Part shown: positions 25,102 through 33,029 of the stretch, piece after piece
How positions within the stretch are numbered: position 1 is the first letter of the stretch
Layout of the letters: each line of letters opens with the position of its first letter
Source: Alkalicoccobacillus gibsonii
GTDB lineage: Bacteria; Bacillota; Bacilli; Bacillales; Bacillaceae_D
DNA: 64,000 nucleotides
Assembly (NCBI RefSeq): GCF_016798245.1
Contig: NZ_JAEUZA010000003.1
Location: forward strand, 1 to 64,000
Direction of reading: 5' to 3'
The notes under the pieces: generated by a model
Databases searched by the model: none
What the model was told of the DNA's origin: nothing
What the model saw: the letters and a program-made list of their open reading frames with translations, nothing else
Position numbers and translations under genes: made by a program

Positions 25102-26694
25102 TTACATCGCATTGGCAATACCCCAAGGGGAGAACAACCAATAGGTGAATATAACAACTAATACGATTAAGACACTTACCCATTTACTATGCTTCCAAGG
25201 AGTCATATCTACCTTTACTTCAACCTCAGGGAACGTAAATTCTTTTTTGTTCTGTAGACGACTAATTCCCCAAATAAGGAGTAGATCTACAAAGAATATG
25301 ACGCTGAGCACATATAAGTAATGGATATCAGTGAATAAGACAATCGAGCCGTAAACAACAATATGGAAAACAAATGTGAACTTAGCTGCAAATGGTGTAG
25401 CATAACGCGAATAGAATCCGAGTAGAATGATTGCTAGAAGCGGCATGCTGTATAGTCCATTAAACTGCTGAACTACATGGAACAAGCCAGCTGGTGCAAA
25501 AGAAATGAGCGGAGCAATCACAACCGTCATTAAACCAAGCACAACTGTAAACGTTTTTCCTGCTCGTGCGACTTGACGATCGGACACGTTCTTTTTTAAA
25601 GGCTTATAAAAGTCTAACGTAAGTAATGTTGTTGTTGCATTCAATGCGCCGACAAACGAGCTTAGAATCGCACCAAAGATAATGGCCGCAAAGATTCCGA
25701 ATGCCCATTCTGGTAAAACGGCTGTAACAAGCATCGGATATGCATTATCTGATGGGTTGACACCATCTCCAAACATATTAAAAGCAATAATTCCTGGGAA
25801 TACTAAGAAAAGAGCTCCAAATATTTTGAAGAACCCTACATAAAGAGCCCCTTTTTGCCCTTCTTTTAAATCCCGACCAGCTAACACCTTCTGTACAATC
25901 ATCTGATTGGTACACCAGAAGAATAAGTTATTAAAGAAGAGTCCTAGAAAAAGTGTTGGCCATGGAACCATCTCTGAATCAAGGGCACCGAATGAGTTAA
26001 GCTTCTCAGGTGTGTTCTGTTGAATTGTTTCAAATCCACCGATGAAGCTGTTATTGCCGAGTACATATAAACCTATAACAGGAATGGCTAGTCCAATAAT
26101 TAATAGTCCAATCCCATAGACAGTGTCACTGTAGGCACTTAAACGCAAACCGCCAATTAACAAATAAAACAAACCAACAATACCAATGATTCCAGATATA
26201 ATGGAGATTGCGACTAAGGGGGATACATTTAATAATTCATCCACCGCAAAGATCTGATTAAACACAAGTGAACCAGAATAAAGAACAACAGGTAGGAACG
26301 ATACCACGTACGTAAAAATAAATAATAGCGAGGCAATGCGTTTTGTGGTTGTATCAAAGCGTAGTTCAATAAAATCAGTTACTGTGCTGACACCATATTT
26401 TAGATACTTCGGTAAAAAGATTAGTGCTAGAGCGACAATTGCAATGGCAGAGGTTACTTCCCAGCCCATTACTTCCATTCCTGTTTCATAGCTTTGCCCG
26501 TTTTGTCCGACAATCTGTTCTGTGGAAAGGTTGGTCATGACAACGGATCCGGCAATGGTAATGCCAGTTAAGCTACGTCCTCCTAGGAATAAACCCTCCG
26601 ATGAATCCATGTTAACGCCACGACTTCTTTTAAATGCATAAAGCCATATCGCAAGAACAATGGCTACAAATGAAATGATTGATATTAACCCCAA
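25102..26694 (-). CDS. Sodium:solute symporter (SSS family)
   Basis: A 530-residue transporter with about 14 membrane helices. SSS hallmarks: GLFLGGRSLTGITIAGSVVM, MTNLSTEQIVGQNGQSYETG, RLSAYSDTVYGIGLLIIGLA and GAILSSFVGALNATTTLLTL. These resemble SglT-type sugar symporters. It uses sodium-motive force, fitting an alkaliphile, and the neighbouring 6-phospho-beta-glucosidase does not share its transcript. Substrate probably a sugar or related polyol, inferred from subfamily look only. Confidence 0.9.
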   Translation of the reverse strand: MGLISIISFVAIVLAIWLYAFKRSRGVNMDSSEGLFLGGRSLTGITIAGSVVMTNLSTEQIVGQNGQSYETGMEVMGWEVTSAIAIVALALIFLPKYLKYGVSTVTDFIELRFDTTTKRIASLLFIFTYVVSFLPVVLYSGSLVFNQIFAVDELLNVSPLVAISIISGIIGIVGLFYLLIGGLRLSAYSDTVYGIGLLIIGLAIPVIGLYVLGNNSFIGGFETIQQNTPEKLNSFGALDSEMVPWPTLFLGLFFNNLFFWCTNQMIVQKVLAGRDLKEGQKGALYVGFFKIFGALFLVFPGIIAFNMFGDGVNPSDNAYPMLVTAVLPEWAFGIFAAIIFGAILSSFVGALNATTTLLTLDFYKPLKKNVSDRQVARAGKTFTVVLGLMTVVIAPLISFAPAGLFHVVQQFNGLYSMPLLAIILLGFYSRYATPFAAKFTFVFHIVVYGSIVLFTDIHYLYVLSVIFFVDLLLIWGISRLQNKKEFTFPEVEVKVDMTPWKHSKWVSVLIVLVVIFTYWLFSPWGIANAM

Positions 26695-26916
26695 TGTACT
26701 TCTCTCCTTTGTGAATTGTTGAACGCTATCTAGTGAATTTCCTTTTCCTATTTAACTCAAACCTATTTATTGTTTTTAATTTGTGGAAAATAATGAGAGT
26801 TGCTTGCGAGCGTTGATACAAAAGGATTTAAAGAATAAAAGAAATATAATATCCTCACTTACTATGCAAAGACAGAATTGATTGCTTTTAATTAAAAAAA
26901 GTTTTTGAAAAAAGTG

Positions 26917-26941
26917 GTTTTAATTTATATGAATCGGTTAC
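26917..26941 (+). promoter_or_regulatory. Possible sigma-B promoter for KGG protein
   Basis: GTTTTA (26917-26922), 13-bp spacer and GGTTAC (26936-26941) partly match the sigma-B consensus GTTTAA/GGGTAT, upstream of a GsiB-like stress gene. Low certainty. Confidence 0.3.
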
Positions 26942-26974
26942 ACAGAAACTATACTTATAAAGGAGGCGTTTAGC

Positions 26975-27109
26975 ATGGCGGAGAATAACCAGGGTAGAAA
27001 GATGAGCTATGAAGAGGCAGGAAGAAAAGGTGGAGAAAAAACAAAGAACAAACATGGTAAAAAACATTTTAGTGAAATAGGAAAAAATGATAACAACCAC
27101 TCAAACTAA
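26975..27109 (+). CDS. KGG-motif stress protein, GsiB-like, 44 aa
   Basis: ATG with AAGGAGG 8 bp upstream. The peptide carries one and a half KGG/stress-induced motifs: MSYEEAGRKGGEKTKNKHGK followed by HFSEIGKND. These hydrophilic motifs occur in repeats in GsiB and single in small plant-LEA-like bacterial proteins made under general stress. A strong terminator follows. The nearby sigma-B promoter at 27423 fits a stress-response neighbourhood. Confidence 0.85.
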   Translation: MAENNQGRKMSYEEAGRKGGEKTKNKHGKKHFSEIGKNDNNHSN

Positions 27110-27128
27110 AGAGTCGTAACAATCATCA

Positions 27129-27155
27129 AAAAAGAGCCGAGCGTAGGCTCTTTTC
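27129..27155 (+). terminator. Terminator after the KGG gene
   Basis: AAAAGAGCC-GAGCGTA-GGCTCTTTT with trailing TTTTCCTATTTTTT. Confidence 0.88.
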
Positions 27156-27180
27156 CTATTTTTTATAAGGTGTGATTAAC

Positions 27181-27405
27181 ATGAAGCGAAGATTATTATT
27201 AATGGTTTCTCCAGCTCTTATTGCGTTTGTAAGTTTGCTTCTTATTTCGGGCTTTAGCTTATCTGCATTTATTGGAAGCCTGGTTATGGGGCTCGCTTTC
27301 TTTGCGCTGGCATTGGGATTTTTAAGTGAGCAAACCGAAGCGGTGGAGGAAATATCTGCTGAAGAGATTGATGAAGTAAAAATTGATGAAATAAAGATTG
27401 ATTAA
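27181..27405 (+). CDS. Small two-span membrane protein, 74 aa
   Basis: ATG at 27181 with AAGGTG 8 bp upstream. Two adjoining hydrophobic helices (LLLMVSPALIAFVSLLLIS and AFIGSLVMGLAFFALALGF) are followed by an acidic tail with a repeated EID-x-x-KID pattern (residues about 58-74). No named family. It sits between the KGG gene and the RsbR paralogue in a stress-related neighbourhood. Confidence 0.65.
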   Translation: MKRRLLLMVSPALIAFVSLLLISGFSLSAFIGSLVMGLAFFALALGFLSEQTEAVEEISAEEIDEVKIDEIKID

Positions 27406-27422
27406 ACAAAACGAAAAACAAA

Positions 27423-27448
27423 GGTTAATATTACTGAATACTGGGTAT
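27423..27448 (+). promoter_or_regulatory. Sigma-B promoter upstream of RsbR paralogue
   Basis: GGTTAA (27423-27428), a 14-bp spacer and a perfect GGGTAT (27443-27448) match the general-stress sigma-B consensus with one mismatch in the -35. The predicted start is near 27456, 108 bp before the stressosome gene. Confidence 0.65.
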
Positions 27449-27479
27449 AGGTATGTGTATCCACCTTATTTCGCTAAGG

Positions 27480-27510
27480 CCCGTTTACAAAAGTGAATGG
27501 GTTTTTCTTT
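27480..27510 (+). terminator. Terminator-like hairpin in the leader
   Basis: CCCGTTTAC (27480-27488) and GTGAATGGG (27493-27501) pair with two G-T wobbles around AAAA and are followed by TTTTTCTTTT. It lies after the sigma-B start site and before the RsbR-like gene. It could end the upstream gene's transcript, attenuate, or close a short RNA. Confidence 0.55.
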
Positions 27511-27563
27511 TGTCTGTCTCACTTACTAAAAGAATATGATCTGTTAAGAAGGGAAATCAGTCA

Positions 27564-28385
27564 ATGTCCAACCAAATTCTTCTCCATGATTTCTATGTAA
27601 GCAAGCTCCAACACATTACAGAGCAATGGTATGACTCACTTAACCGAGTGAATAACGGGGTTTATTCTTCTACATCAACAGAAGATGTGGAGCGGCTGAA
27701 AAGACAAGCCATGAGTTTTCACGAACAGTTTTTTAAGGTTTTTATTACTGATGAGCAAACATTTAGAGCGGATATGGATAACTGGATAAGAGAGATTTCA
27801 TTTGATGAGGCGCATTTAAATACGCTGAACTCCGCAAAAATTTATGAATTTCTCCAAACGCAACAACAGTATACAGAATTATTGGACGAATATGTCGAGA
27901 GCCACCCTGACTTTTTAAAAGAGGCACCTCACTATCGTCAGGTCATTTTACAAACGATGCAAGAAGTCATTTTAAAAGTTACAAATGAGTTTGAGAAAAA
28001 TCAGGAAACGCTTTTTCGTGAACAGCGAGAGATGATCACAGAGTTGAGTGCTCCTATTATTCTACTCTCACCAACATTAGGCTTACTCCCACTTGTAGGT
28101 GAAATTGATACATATCGTGCAAGAGTCATTATAAATAATGTTTTGGCATCTTGTAATGAAAAAGGAGTAGAGCGACTGGTTGTGGATCTATCTGGAGTTT
28201 CAAATGTAGATACGGCAGTTGCGAAACAATTACTGATGCTCATAAAAAGCTTATCAATTATTGGGGTAGAATCCTGTTTATCAGGGATTAGACCGGAAAT
28301 TGCGCAAACGACGATTAAACTAGGCATTAAATTAGATGGAATTAATGTATACTCCTCTATACAACAAGCTTTAAAAGATAAATAA
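27564..28385 (+). CDS. RsbR-type stressosome protein (STAS domain)
   Basis: A 273-residue RsbR paralogue. The N-terminal region (residues 1-150) is an all-helical, non-haem globin-like sensor, and the C-terminal STAS domain (about 155-270) is typical: LSAPIILLSPTLGLLPLVGE, DTYRARVIINNVLASC, VVDLSGVSNVDTAVAKQLLM and SGIRPEIAQTTIKLGIKLDG. The two conserved threonines phosphorylated by RsbT appear present (IDT and VDT positions). It joins RsbS in the cytosolic stressosome that controls sigma-B. The sigma-B promoter upstream implies feedback. Confidence 0.9.
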   Translation: MSNQILLHDFYVSKLQHITEQWYDSLNRVNNGVYSSTSTEDVERLKRQAMSFHEQFFKVFITDEQTFRADMDNWIREISFDEAHLNTLNSAKIYEFLQTQQQYTELLDEYVESHPDFLKEAPHYRQVILQTMQEVILKVTNEFEKNQETLFREQREMITELSAPIILLSPTLGLLPLVGEIDTYRARVIINNVLASCNEKGVERLVVDLSGVSNVDTAVAKQLLMLIKSLSIIGVESCLSGIRPEIAQTTIKLGIKLDGINVYSSIQQALKDK

Positions 28386-28423
28386 TCTACTCTTAGATGT
28401 TACCCAATATAATCTTTAATAAG

Positions 28424-28470
28424 AAAACCCCCTTTGAATGTCTGTATCTAAACCTTCAAAGGGGGTTTTT
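28424..28470. terminator. Bidirectional terminator
   Basis: AAAACCCCCTTTGAA and TTCAAAGGGGGTTTT form a 15-bp perfect stem with a 15-nt loop and T/A runs on both sides. Confidence 0.9.
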
Positions 28471-28482
28471 CTATTTGGAGTA

Positions 28483-28665
28483 TTATTTTGAAATAGACCA
28501 TACCTGTTCCACAGTCCAAATATGAGTGGAACCATTCTGTTGGTTAAGTTCATTGGTAAAGGCCTTTGCTTCTTGAATAGTAGGAAAGGTTTTTTCTGTT
28601 AAATTATTGTGTTTTCTGTGTAGTGACTTAGTGTGTTTAATTGTTGTACATACGATTCGATACAT
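28483..28665 (-). CDS. Small hypothetical protein, 60 aa (paralogue 1)
   Basis: ATG preceded by AGGGGTG. The peptide starts MYRIVCTTIKHTKSLHRK and contains EAKAFTNELNQQNGSTHIWT near the end. It is clearly related to the next upstream gene product (28722-28889), which begins MYKIIRTCNGETKTLKAS and ends GYCWTVKETN. Both have a beta-beta-helix-beta pattern ending in a WTV strand. Small soluble protein of unknown role. Confidence 0.6.
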   Translation of the reverse strand: MYRIVCTTIKHTKSLHRKHNNLTEKTFPTIQEAKAFTNELNQQNGSTHIWTVEQVWSISK

Positions 28666-28721
28666 GAGACACCCCTTTTCACTATTTTAAAAAAAGAGTA
28701 AACAGGCAGTCACCTATTCAC

Positions 28722-28889
28722 TCAGTTCGTTTCTTTGACCGTCCAGCAATAACCAGGACGAGCATTATTGTTAAGCTTTTTTACAAGCAGTTCTGCATCG
28801 ACGAATTCCAAAAAGGATTTATCCAAATGACTGTTTGAAGCCTTTAAAGTTTTCGTTTCACCGTTACATGTACGAATAATTTTGTACAA
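28722..28889 (-). CDS. Small hypothetical protein, 55 aa (paralogue 2)
   Basis: TTG start with GGGG about 10 bp upstream. The product, MYKIIRTCNGETKTLKAS to GYCWTVKETN, is about the same length as and alignable with the 60-aa protein next to it, a local tandem duplication. No family recognised. The similarity of two adjacent reading frames is the main evidence that both are real. Confidence 0.55.
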   Translation of the reverse strand: MYKIIRTCNGETKTLKASNSHLDKSFLEFVDAELLVKKLNNNARPGYCWTVKETN

Positions 28890-28975
28890 CGGATCAACCC
28901 CTTTAAATAGTGGCTTTCTGTCTTCTTATCAATTGTCTCATACATTAGGTGAAATAGATATAGGCTATATATGAT

Positions 28976-29005
28976 TTGACATTGTATATATACATTATAT
29001 ACAAT
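28976..29005 (+). promoter_or_regulatory. Promoter and palindromic operator of the ytr-like operon
   Basis: TTGACA (28976-28981) with TATACA/TACAAT as -10 (28998-29005). Between and over the -10 lies TTGTATA (28982-28988)-N9-TATACAA (28998-29004), an inverted repeat well placed for repression by the GntR protein encoded first in the operon. Confidence 0.6.
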
Positions 29006-29034
29006 AGTTACAAAGTTATAAGAGCGAGGTTAGT

Positions 29035-29412
29035 ATGAACATACACTTATCAAACACATCTCAAGAACCAATTTATCTTCAGATTAAGAACCAGGTGAAG
29101 CAAAGTATTTTACGAGATGAATTAAAAGAGGGAGATTCGCTTCCATCTATGAGGTCATTGGCAAAGGATCTTCGAATCAGTGTCATCACAACAAAAAGGG
29201 CATATGAAGAACTGGAGCGGGATGGATATATCACATCGGTTGTTGGAAAGGGTTCCTTTGTGGCAGGTCAAAGTACGGCGATGATTCATGAAAAACGCCT
29301 GAAGATGGTTGAGGAAGAATTAGCAGCCATTGTTAAGGAAAGTAAAAACCTGAACATACCATATCAACAGCTAGAAGAACTCTTGAAGATGCTTTATGAG
29401 GGGGAAGAGTAG
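29035..29412 (+). CDS. GntR-family regulator, YtrA subfamily
   Basis: A 125-residue regulator with an N-terminal winged HTH (PIYLQIKNQVKQSILRDELK, then SMRSLAKDLRISVITTKRAY and DGYITSVVGKGSFVAG) and only a short helical tail. This is the YtrA subfamily, which represses linked ABC-transporter operons. It is the first gene of such an operon here. Its stop overlaps the GTG of the ATPase gene by 1 bp. Confidence 0.9.
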   Translation: MNIHLSNTSQEPIYLQIKNQVKQSILRDELKEGDSLPSMRSLAKDLRISVITTKRAYEELERDGYITSVVGKGSFVAGQSTAMIHEKRLKMVEEELAAIVKESKNLNIPYQQLEELLKMLYEGEE

Positions 29413-30269
29413 TGGAGGACGCCGTTAGACTTCAACACGTGAACAAAACGTATAGGGACTTTGCTATCTCAGACCTTTCTTTTTCAGTGAAAAAAGGGTT
29501 TGTTACCGGTTTTATCGGTCCGAACGGAGCAGGAAAGACAACCATTATCAAATTAATGTTGAATCTCATTAATCAAGACTCTGGAATCATTCAAGTATTC
29601 GGTGAGGACTATACAACAAACATCAATGAAAAAAAGCAGCGAATTGGCTTTATCTATGCCGATCATCATCTCTATCAACATTTAACCATTAAGAAAATGA
29701 AGAAGGTCATCGCTCAGTTCTATAAGAAATGGGATGATACGCTGTTTGACTCTTACGTAAATCGGCTTCAGTTACCGTGGGACAAAAAGATTGTGAATCT
29801 CTCAAAAGGAATGGGAACAAAGCTGTCGATTGCGATTGCTCTTTCCCACCATGCGGAGCTGCTCATCTTAGATGAACCAACTTCTGGCCTTGATCCAATT
29901 AGCAGAAGAGAGATCTTGGATCTTTTAGCAGAGGTGATGCAGGACGAAGAGAAGACCATTTTCTTTTCCACACATATTACATCAGACCTAGAGCAAATCG
30001 CTGATTATATTACATTTATTCACGAGGGAAAGCTGTTACTTAGTGACAACAAAGAATCGATTACTGAACAATATGGACTTGTTCGTGGACCTGTAGACCT
30101 CCTCGATGACGATATTCGCACTCTTTTTGTCAATGTACGTGAAACAGCGATTGGTTTTGAAGGTTTAACGAATCAAGCCGCTCTTATCAGAAGATTGATG
30201 GGTGATCATGTTGTTATTGAAAGAGCATCACTTGAAGACATTATGGTGTACACAATAGGAAATCCTTAA
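29412..30269 (+). CDS. ABC transporter ATP-binding protein 1
   Basis: A 285-residue ATPase. Walker A is GFIGPNGAGKTTIIKL, Q-loop region GFIYADHHLY, signature LSKGMGTKLSIAIALS (variant of LSGGQ), Walker B LLILDEPTSGLD and switch STHITSDLEQIADY. The GTG start overlaps the GntR stop. The family (YtrB-like) exports or protects against envelope-active compounds. The operon carries two different ATPases, suggesting a heterodimer. Confidence 0.92.
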   Translation: MEDAVRLQHVNKTYRDFAISDLSFSVKKGFVTGFIGPNGAGKTTIIKLMLNLINQDSGIIQVFGEDYTTNINEKKQRIGFIYADHHLYQHLTIKKMKKVIAQFYKKWDDTLFDSYVNRLQLPWDKKIVNLSKGMGTKLSIAIALSHHAELLILDEPTSGLDPISRREILDLLAEVMQDEEKTIFFSTHITSDLEQIADYITFIHEGKLLLSDNKESITEQYGLVRGPVDLLDDDIRTLFVNVRETAIGFEGLTNQAALIRRLMGDHVVIERASLEDIMVYTIGNP

Positions 30270-30282
30270 AGGGGGTTACATC

Positions 30283-30582
30283 GTGCGATTGATAACTTGG
30301 TTAAAAAGATGTCTTGGTCTCGCTTGCTTGTTTGGGGTCATTTACGTTGTTATCCATTTAATTGACCAATCCTCATGGAATCCAGGCGGTTGGAATGATA
30401 AGACAATGGGCTGGATCCAGGATGCGGTGCCCGGCACGTGGTTTGTCGATCAGCTTACTTTCTTTACTACGTATGAATTCAACGTGTTAATCACTACAAT
30501 CGGGCTGGGGATGATCATTGGTATGGTAAGTGATTTTCTATATACGGTTGTCTTAAAAAGAGAAGGGAGCGTAGAGCAATGA
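30283..30582 (+). CDS. Small membrane protein of ABC operon, 99 aa
   Basis: GTG start 13 bp after the first ATPase gene, with AAAGGGGG upstream. Two membrane spans (residues about 9-27 and 66-90) flank an external loop containing DQSSWNPGGWNDKTMGWIQD. Its end overlaps the next ATPase gene by 4 bp. It is likely a non-canonical membrane component of the transporter. No family name is certain. Confidence 0.75.
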   Translation: MRLITWLKRCLGLACLFGVIYVVIHLIDQSSWNPGGWNDKTMGWIQDAVPGTWFVDQLTFFTTYEFNVLITTIGLGMIIGMVSDFLYTVVLKREGSVEQ

Positions 30583-31436
30583 CAAACATACTCGAGGTTC
30601 AAGAGCTCAACAAGACATACGAGGATTCAACATTTGGCTTGCAAGACATTACATTTTCGATTCCGTATGGTTCGATTGTTGGATTCATAGGAGAAAACGG
30701 AGCAGGCAAGTCAACAACCATGGGTTCCATTCTGGGCACGCTGCAAAAAGACAGCGGCACCATTAAGATGTTTGGAGAGGAAATGAATGCTGGTGATGTG
30801 CATCTGAAGGACGACATTGGGGTCGTCTTTGATACGATGAAACTATTAGGTGGTCTTACCGTAGCCAAGCTTGAGCGTGTGTTTCGAGAAATCTATTCCA
30901 ATTGGAGCAAAGAAACATACTTCCAGTTGATCCAGCTATTCTCCTTGCCAAAAAACAAAAAAGTCAGCGGCTTTTCACGGGGCATGTCTATGAAGCTTTC
31001 AATCGCTGTGGCACTGTCACATGGTGCAAAGCTATTAATCTTGGACGAAGCAACGGCCGGACTCGATGCAGGCGGACGCGAGGATGTGTTAAATGTGTTA
31101 ACAAAGTTCGTTAAGGATCAAGATCGCAGCATCCTTATGTCCTCTCATATCTCAAGTGATATCGAGCAAATCGCCGATCAACTTATCTTCATTAAAGGAG
31201 GAAGGATTCTCCTCCAAGCATCTAAAGACAAGATCCTTCATACGTATGGAATCACCCAGTGTGATCCAATCCACTATGAAACCATTCCAAATGAAATCAG
31301 AGTAGCAAAACGAGGGAGCAGCTCGTTCTTTGACGTTCTCGTATCAGACAAAGAAAAGCTACCTCAAGCGCTGCAGTCAAAACCTTTTACTATAGATGAC
31401 GTGACATTACTGTTAATGAGGGGGGAAAGAGGATGA
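30579..31436 (+). CDS. ABC transporter ATP-binding protein 2
   Basis: A 285-residue ATPase paralogous to the one at 29412. Walker A GFIGENGAGKSTTMGS, signature FSRGMSMKLSIAVALS, Walker B LLILDEATAGLDAGG (the usual Pro after Glu is Ala) and switch SSHISSDIEQIADQ. Overlaps both neighbours by 4 bp, so translation is coupled through the operon. Confidence 0.92.
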   Translation: MTNILEVQELNKTYEDSTFGLQDITFSIPYGSIVGFIGENGAGKSTTMGSILGTLQKDSGTIKMFGEEMNAGDVHLKDDIGVVFDTMKLLGGLTVAKLERVFREIYSNWSKETYFQLIQLFSLPKNKKVSGFSRGMSMKLSIAVALSHGAKLLILDEATAGLDAGGREDVLNVLTKFVKDQDRSILMSSHISSDIEQIADQLIFIKGGRILLQASKDKILHTYGITQCDPIHYETIPNEIRVAKRGSSSFFDVLVSDKEKLPQALQSKPFTIDDVTLLLMRGERG

Positions 31437-32074
31437 AGGGGTTATTGTTGAACCAATATTATGCGGTGGAGAAGTCGTTTTGGTGGTACATGCCGCTTTC
31501 ACTTGTCGCAGCTCTTGTGTTTGTATATTTTGAAAATCGAGTGTTTCAATGGGCGGCTGTATTGTTTCCGCTAGCATTTATGGCATCTGTTGCAATAGAA
31601 GTACTGAAACACGAAGCGAAATCTGGATGGAGTAAGTTCGTCCTAACATTACCTGTTAAGCGGGATCGGGTTGTTCAGAGTCATTACCTATTCTTCATAT
31701 TAATTTCTAGTGTGGGTTTAGTCATACTTGGCATTCAATTTATCATCTCTGAATATTTGCTCGGAATAACCTTAGGGCCGGGGCATGTCTATAATATTAT
31801 GAATGGACTAGGGATTGTTTTTACTCTTGGTTTTATCACGTATCCTTTAACCTATATTTTAGGAACGGAAAAGGCCGAGACCATTTTGATGATCGGAGTA
31901 GGAGCAGGAATTGGTTTATACTTTCTAAGTGCCTTCCTTTACAATTTACTTTTTTCAGGAGTACAGGGGAACGTAGATCTCTTATTTTCTTTAAGTTTCA
32001 TGCTCATGACCTTGATCTTGTTCATCATCTCATACATCGTATCTATTCAAGTATATAAACGAAAAGAATTTTAA
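31433..32074 (+). CDS. ABC-2 type permease
   Basis: A 213-residue permease with six membrane spans and no soluble domain. The cytosolic motif EAKSGWSKFVLTLPVKRDRV (residues about 62-82) is the coupling region typical of ABC-2 permeases in YtrA-controlled operons. It starts inside the stop of ATPase 2. Exported substrate not known. Bacitracin or other cell-wall antibiotics are the usual suspects for the family. Confidence 0.85.
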   Translation: MKGLLLNQYYAVEKSFWWYMPLSLVAALVFVYFENRVFQWAAVLFPLAFMASVAIEVLKHEAKSGWSKFVLTLPVKRDRVVQSHYLFFILISSVGLVILGIQFIISEYLLGITLGPGHVYNIMNGLGIVFTLGFITYPLTYILGTEKAETILMIGVGAGIGLYFLSAFLYNLLFSGVQGNVDLLFSLSFMLMTLILFIISYIVSIQVYKRKEF

Positions 32075-32097
32075 TGATGAAAGGAGGATGAGAGTGG

Positions 32098-32646
32098 ATG
32101 GCCAAGCCTGTGTACTTACGAGATTTAAAACGAAAGGATCTAGAAAAGATCTATCAATCACTTGATAACAAAGAGATTCTCAATATGACTGGAACGAAAA
32201 AAACATTCACATTTGAACAAGTGATAAACCACTACGAGGCGTGTCAAAAAGATGAGACGCGGCATGATCTTGCCATTTGTTTAACGGAGAATGATGAAAT
32301 GATAGGTGACCTCGCTATCGTTGAGATTGAGGAGGATAACCGAAAGGCAGGGTTTCGCATCTCTTTACATCAAACGACTACCTTAGGCAAAGGGTATGGG
32401 ACTGAAGCTGTGAAACAGGCACTCGCGTTTGCTTTTAATGAATTGAAGTTAAATCGCTTGCAGCTTGAGGTCTACTCGCATAATCTTAGAGGCTATTATG
32501 CTTATAAGAAAGCAGGCTTTGTGGAAGAGGGTCGGCTTAGGCAGTCCCTCTATATGAATGGAACCTATTCAGATGAGATCATCATGGCTGTCCTGCGAGA
32601 GGATTATGAAAAAATGCGCGAGAACAAGGGGGCGGTGCGCGAGTGA
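32098..32646 (+). CDS. GNAT acetyltransferase, RimJ/RimL type
   Basis: A 182-residue N-acetyltransferase. Core motifs: IGDLAIVEIEEDNRKAGFRI (strand 4/5), the acetyl-CoA loop GKGYGTEAVKQALAFAF, then LNRLQLEVYSHNLRGYYAYK and AGFVEEGRLRQSLYMNG. ATG with GGAGG-like context. The last about 18 codons (from 32594) are built from units of the 21-bp array that continues beyond the stop, giving a C-terminus MRENKGAVRE encoded by repeat DNA. Confidence 0.9.
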   Translation: MAKPVYLRDLKRKDLEKIYQSLDNKEILNMTGTKKTFTFEQVINHYEACQKDETRHDLAICLTENDEMIGDLAIVEIEEDNRKAGFRISLHQTTTLGKGYGTEAVKQALAFAFNELKLNRLQLEVYSHNLRGYYAYKKAGFVEEGRLRQSLYMNGTYSDEIIMAVLREDYEKMRENKGAVRE

Positions 32647-32867
32647 CTGAGGAAATGCGCGGGAATGAGGGATCGGTGCTCGAGTGACTGAGGAATTGCG
32701 CGGGAATGAGGAGCAGGTGCGCGAGTGACTGAGGAACTGCGCGGGAACGGGGAGCAGGTGCGCGAGTGACTGAGGAACTGCGGGGAAAGAGGAGTCGGTG
32801 CGCGAGCGACTGAGAAAATGCGCGGGAAAGAGGGGTCGGTGCGCGAGCGACCACGGAACCGCACGAG
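32594..32867. repeat. 20.5-bp periodic TGCGCGRG array (copy 3)
   Basis: About 13-14 units with keyword TGCGCGAG or TGCGCGGG starting at 32594 (TGCGAGAG), 32615, 32636, 32656, 32677, 32697, 32718, 32738, 32759, 32779, 32799, 32819, 32840 and 32860. Steps alternate 21, 20, 21, 20. Units alternate between a GAGTGACTGAGG type and a GGGAAnGAGG type, so the higher-order period is about 41 bp. It is GC-rich against AT-rich neighbours. The first three units start inside the GNAT coding end. The rest of the gap to 33029 holds only an unremarkable AT-rich stretch with the ribosome site of the chemoreceptor gene. Confidence 0.85.
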
Positions 32868-33029
32868 TTTGAGTGACGCAGGTGTATGGAAGTCCCGCCC
32901 TGCACATCCCTGCAACTACAATTTAATCCGATCCTACTCTAGGTTCTCTAATTGAAAAAATCAAACACTTTACTTTATAGCTCATCTTGCCGATACTATG
33001 AAAAAAGACGCACAGAGGAGTTTGTTTTA

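Noticed and set aside
32569-32915. Three long minus-strand frames giving Ser/Pro/Arg-rich repeats
   Set aside because: All three frames are open because the 41-bp repeat is not a multiple of three and lacks stops. The peptides are by-products of the array, with no starts or ribosome sites.
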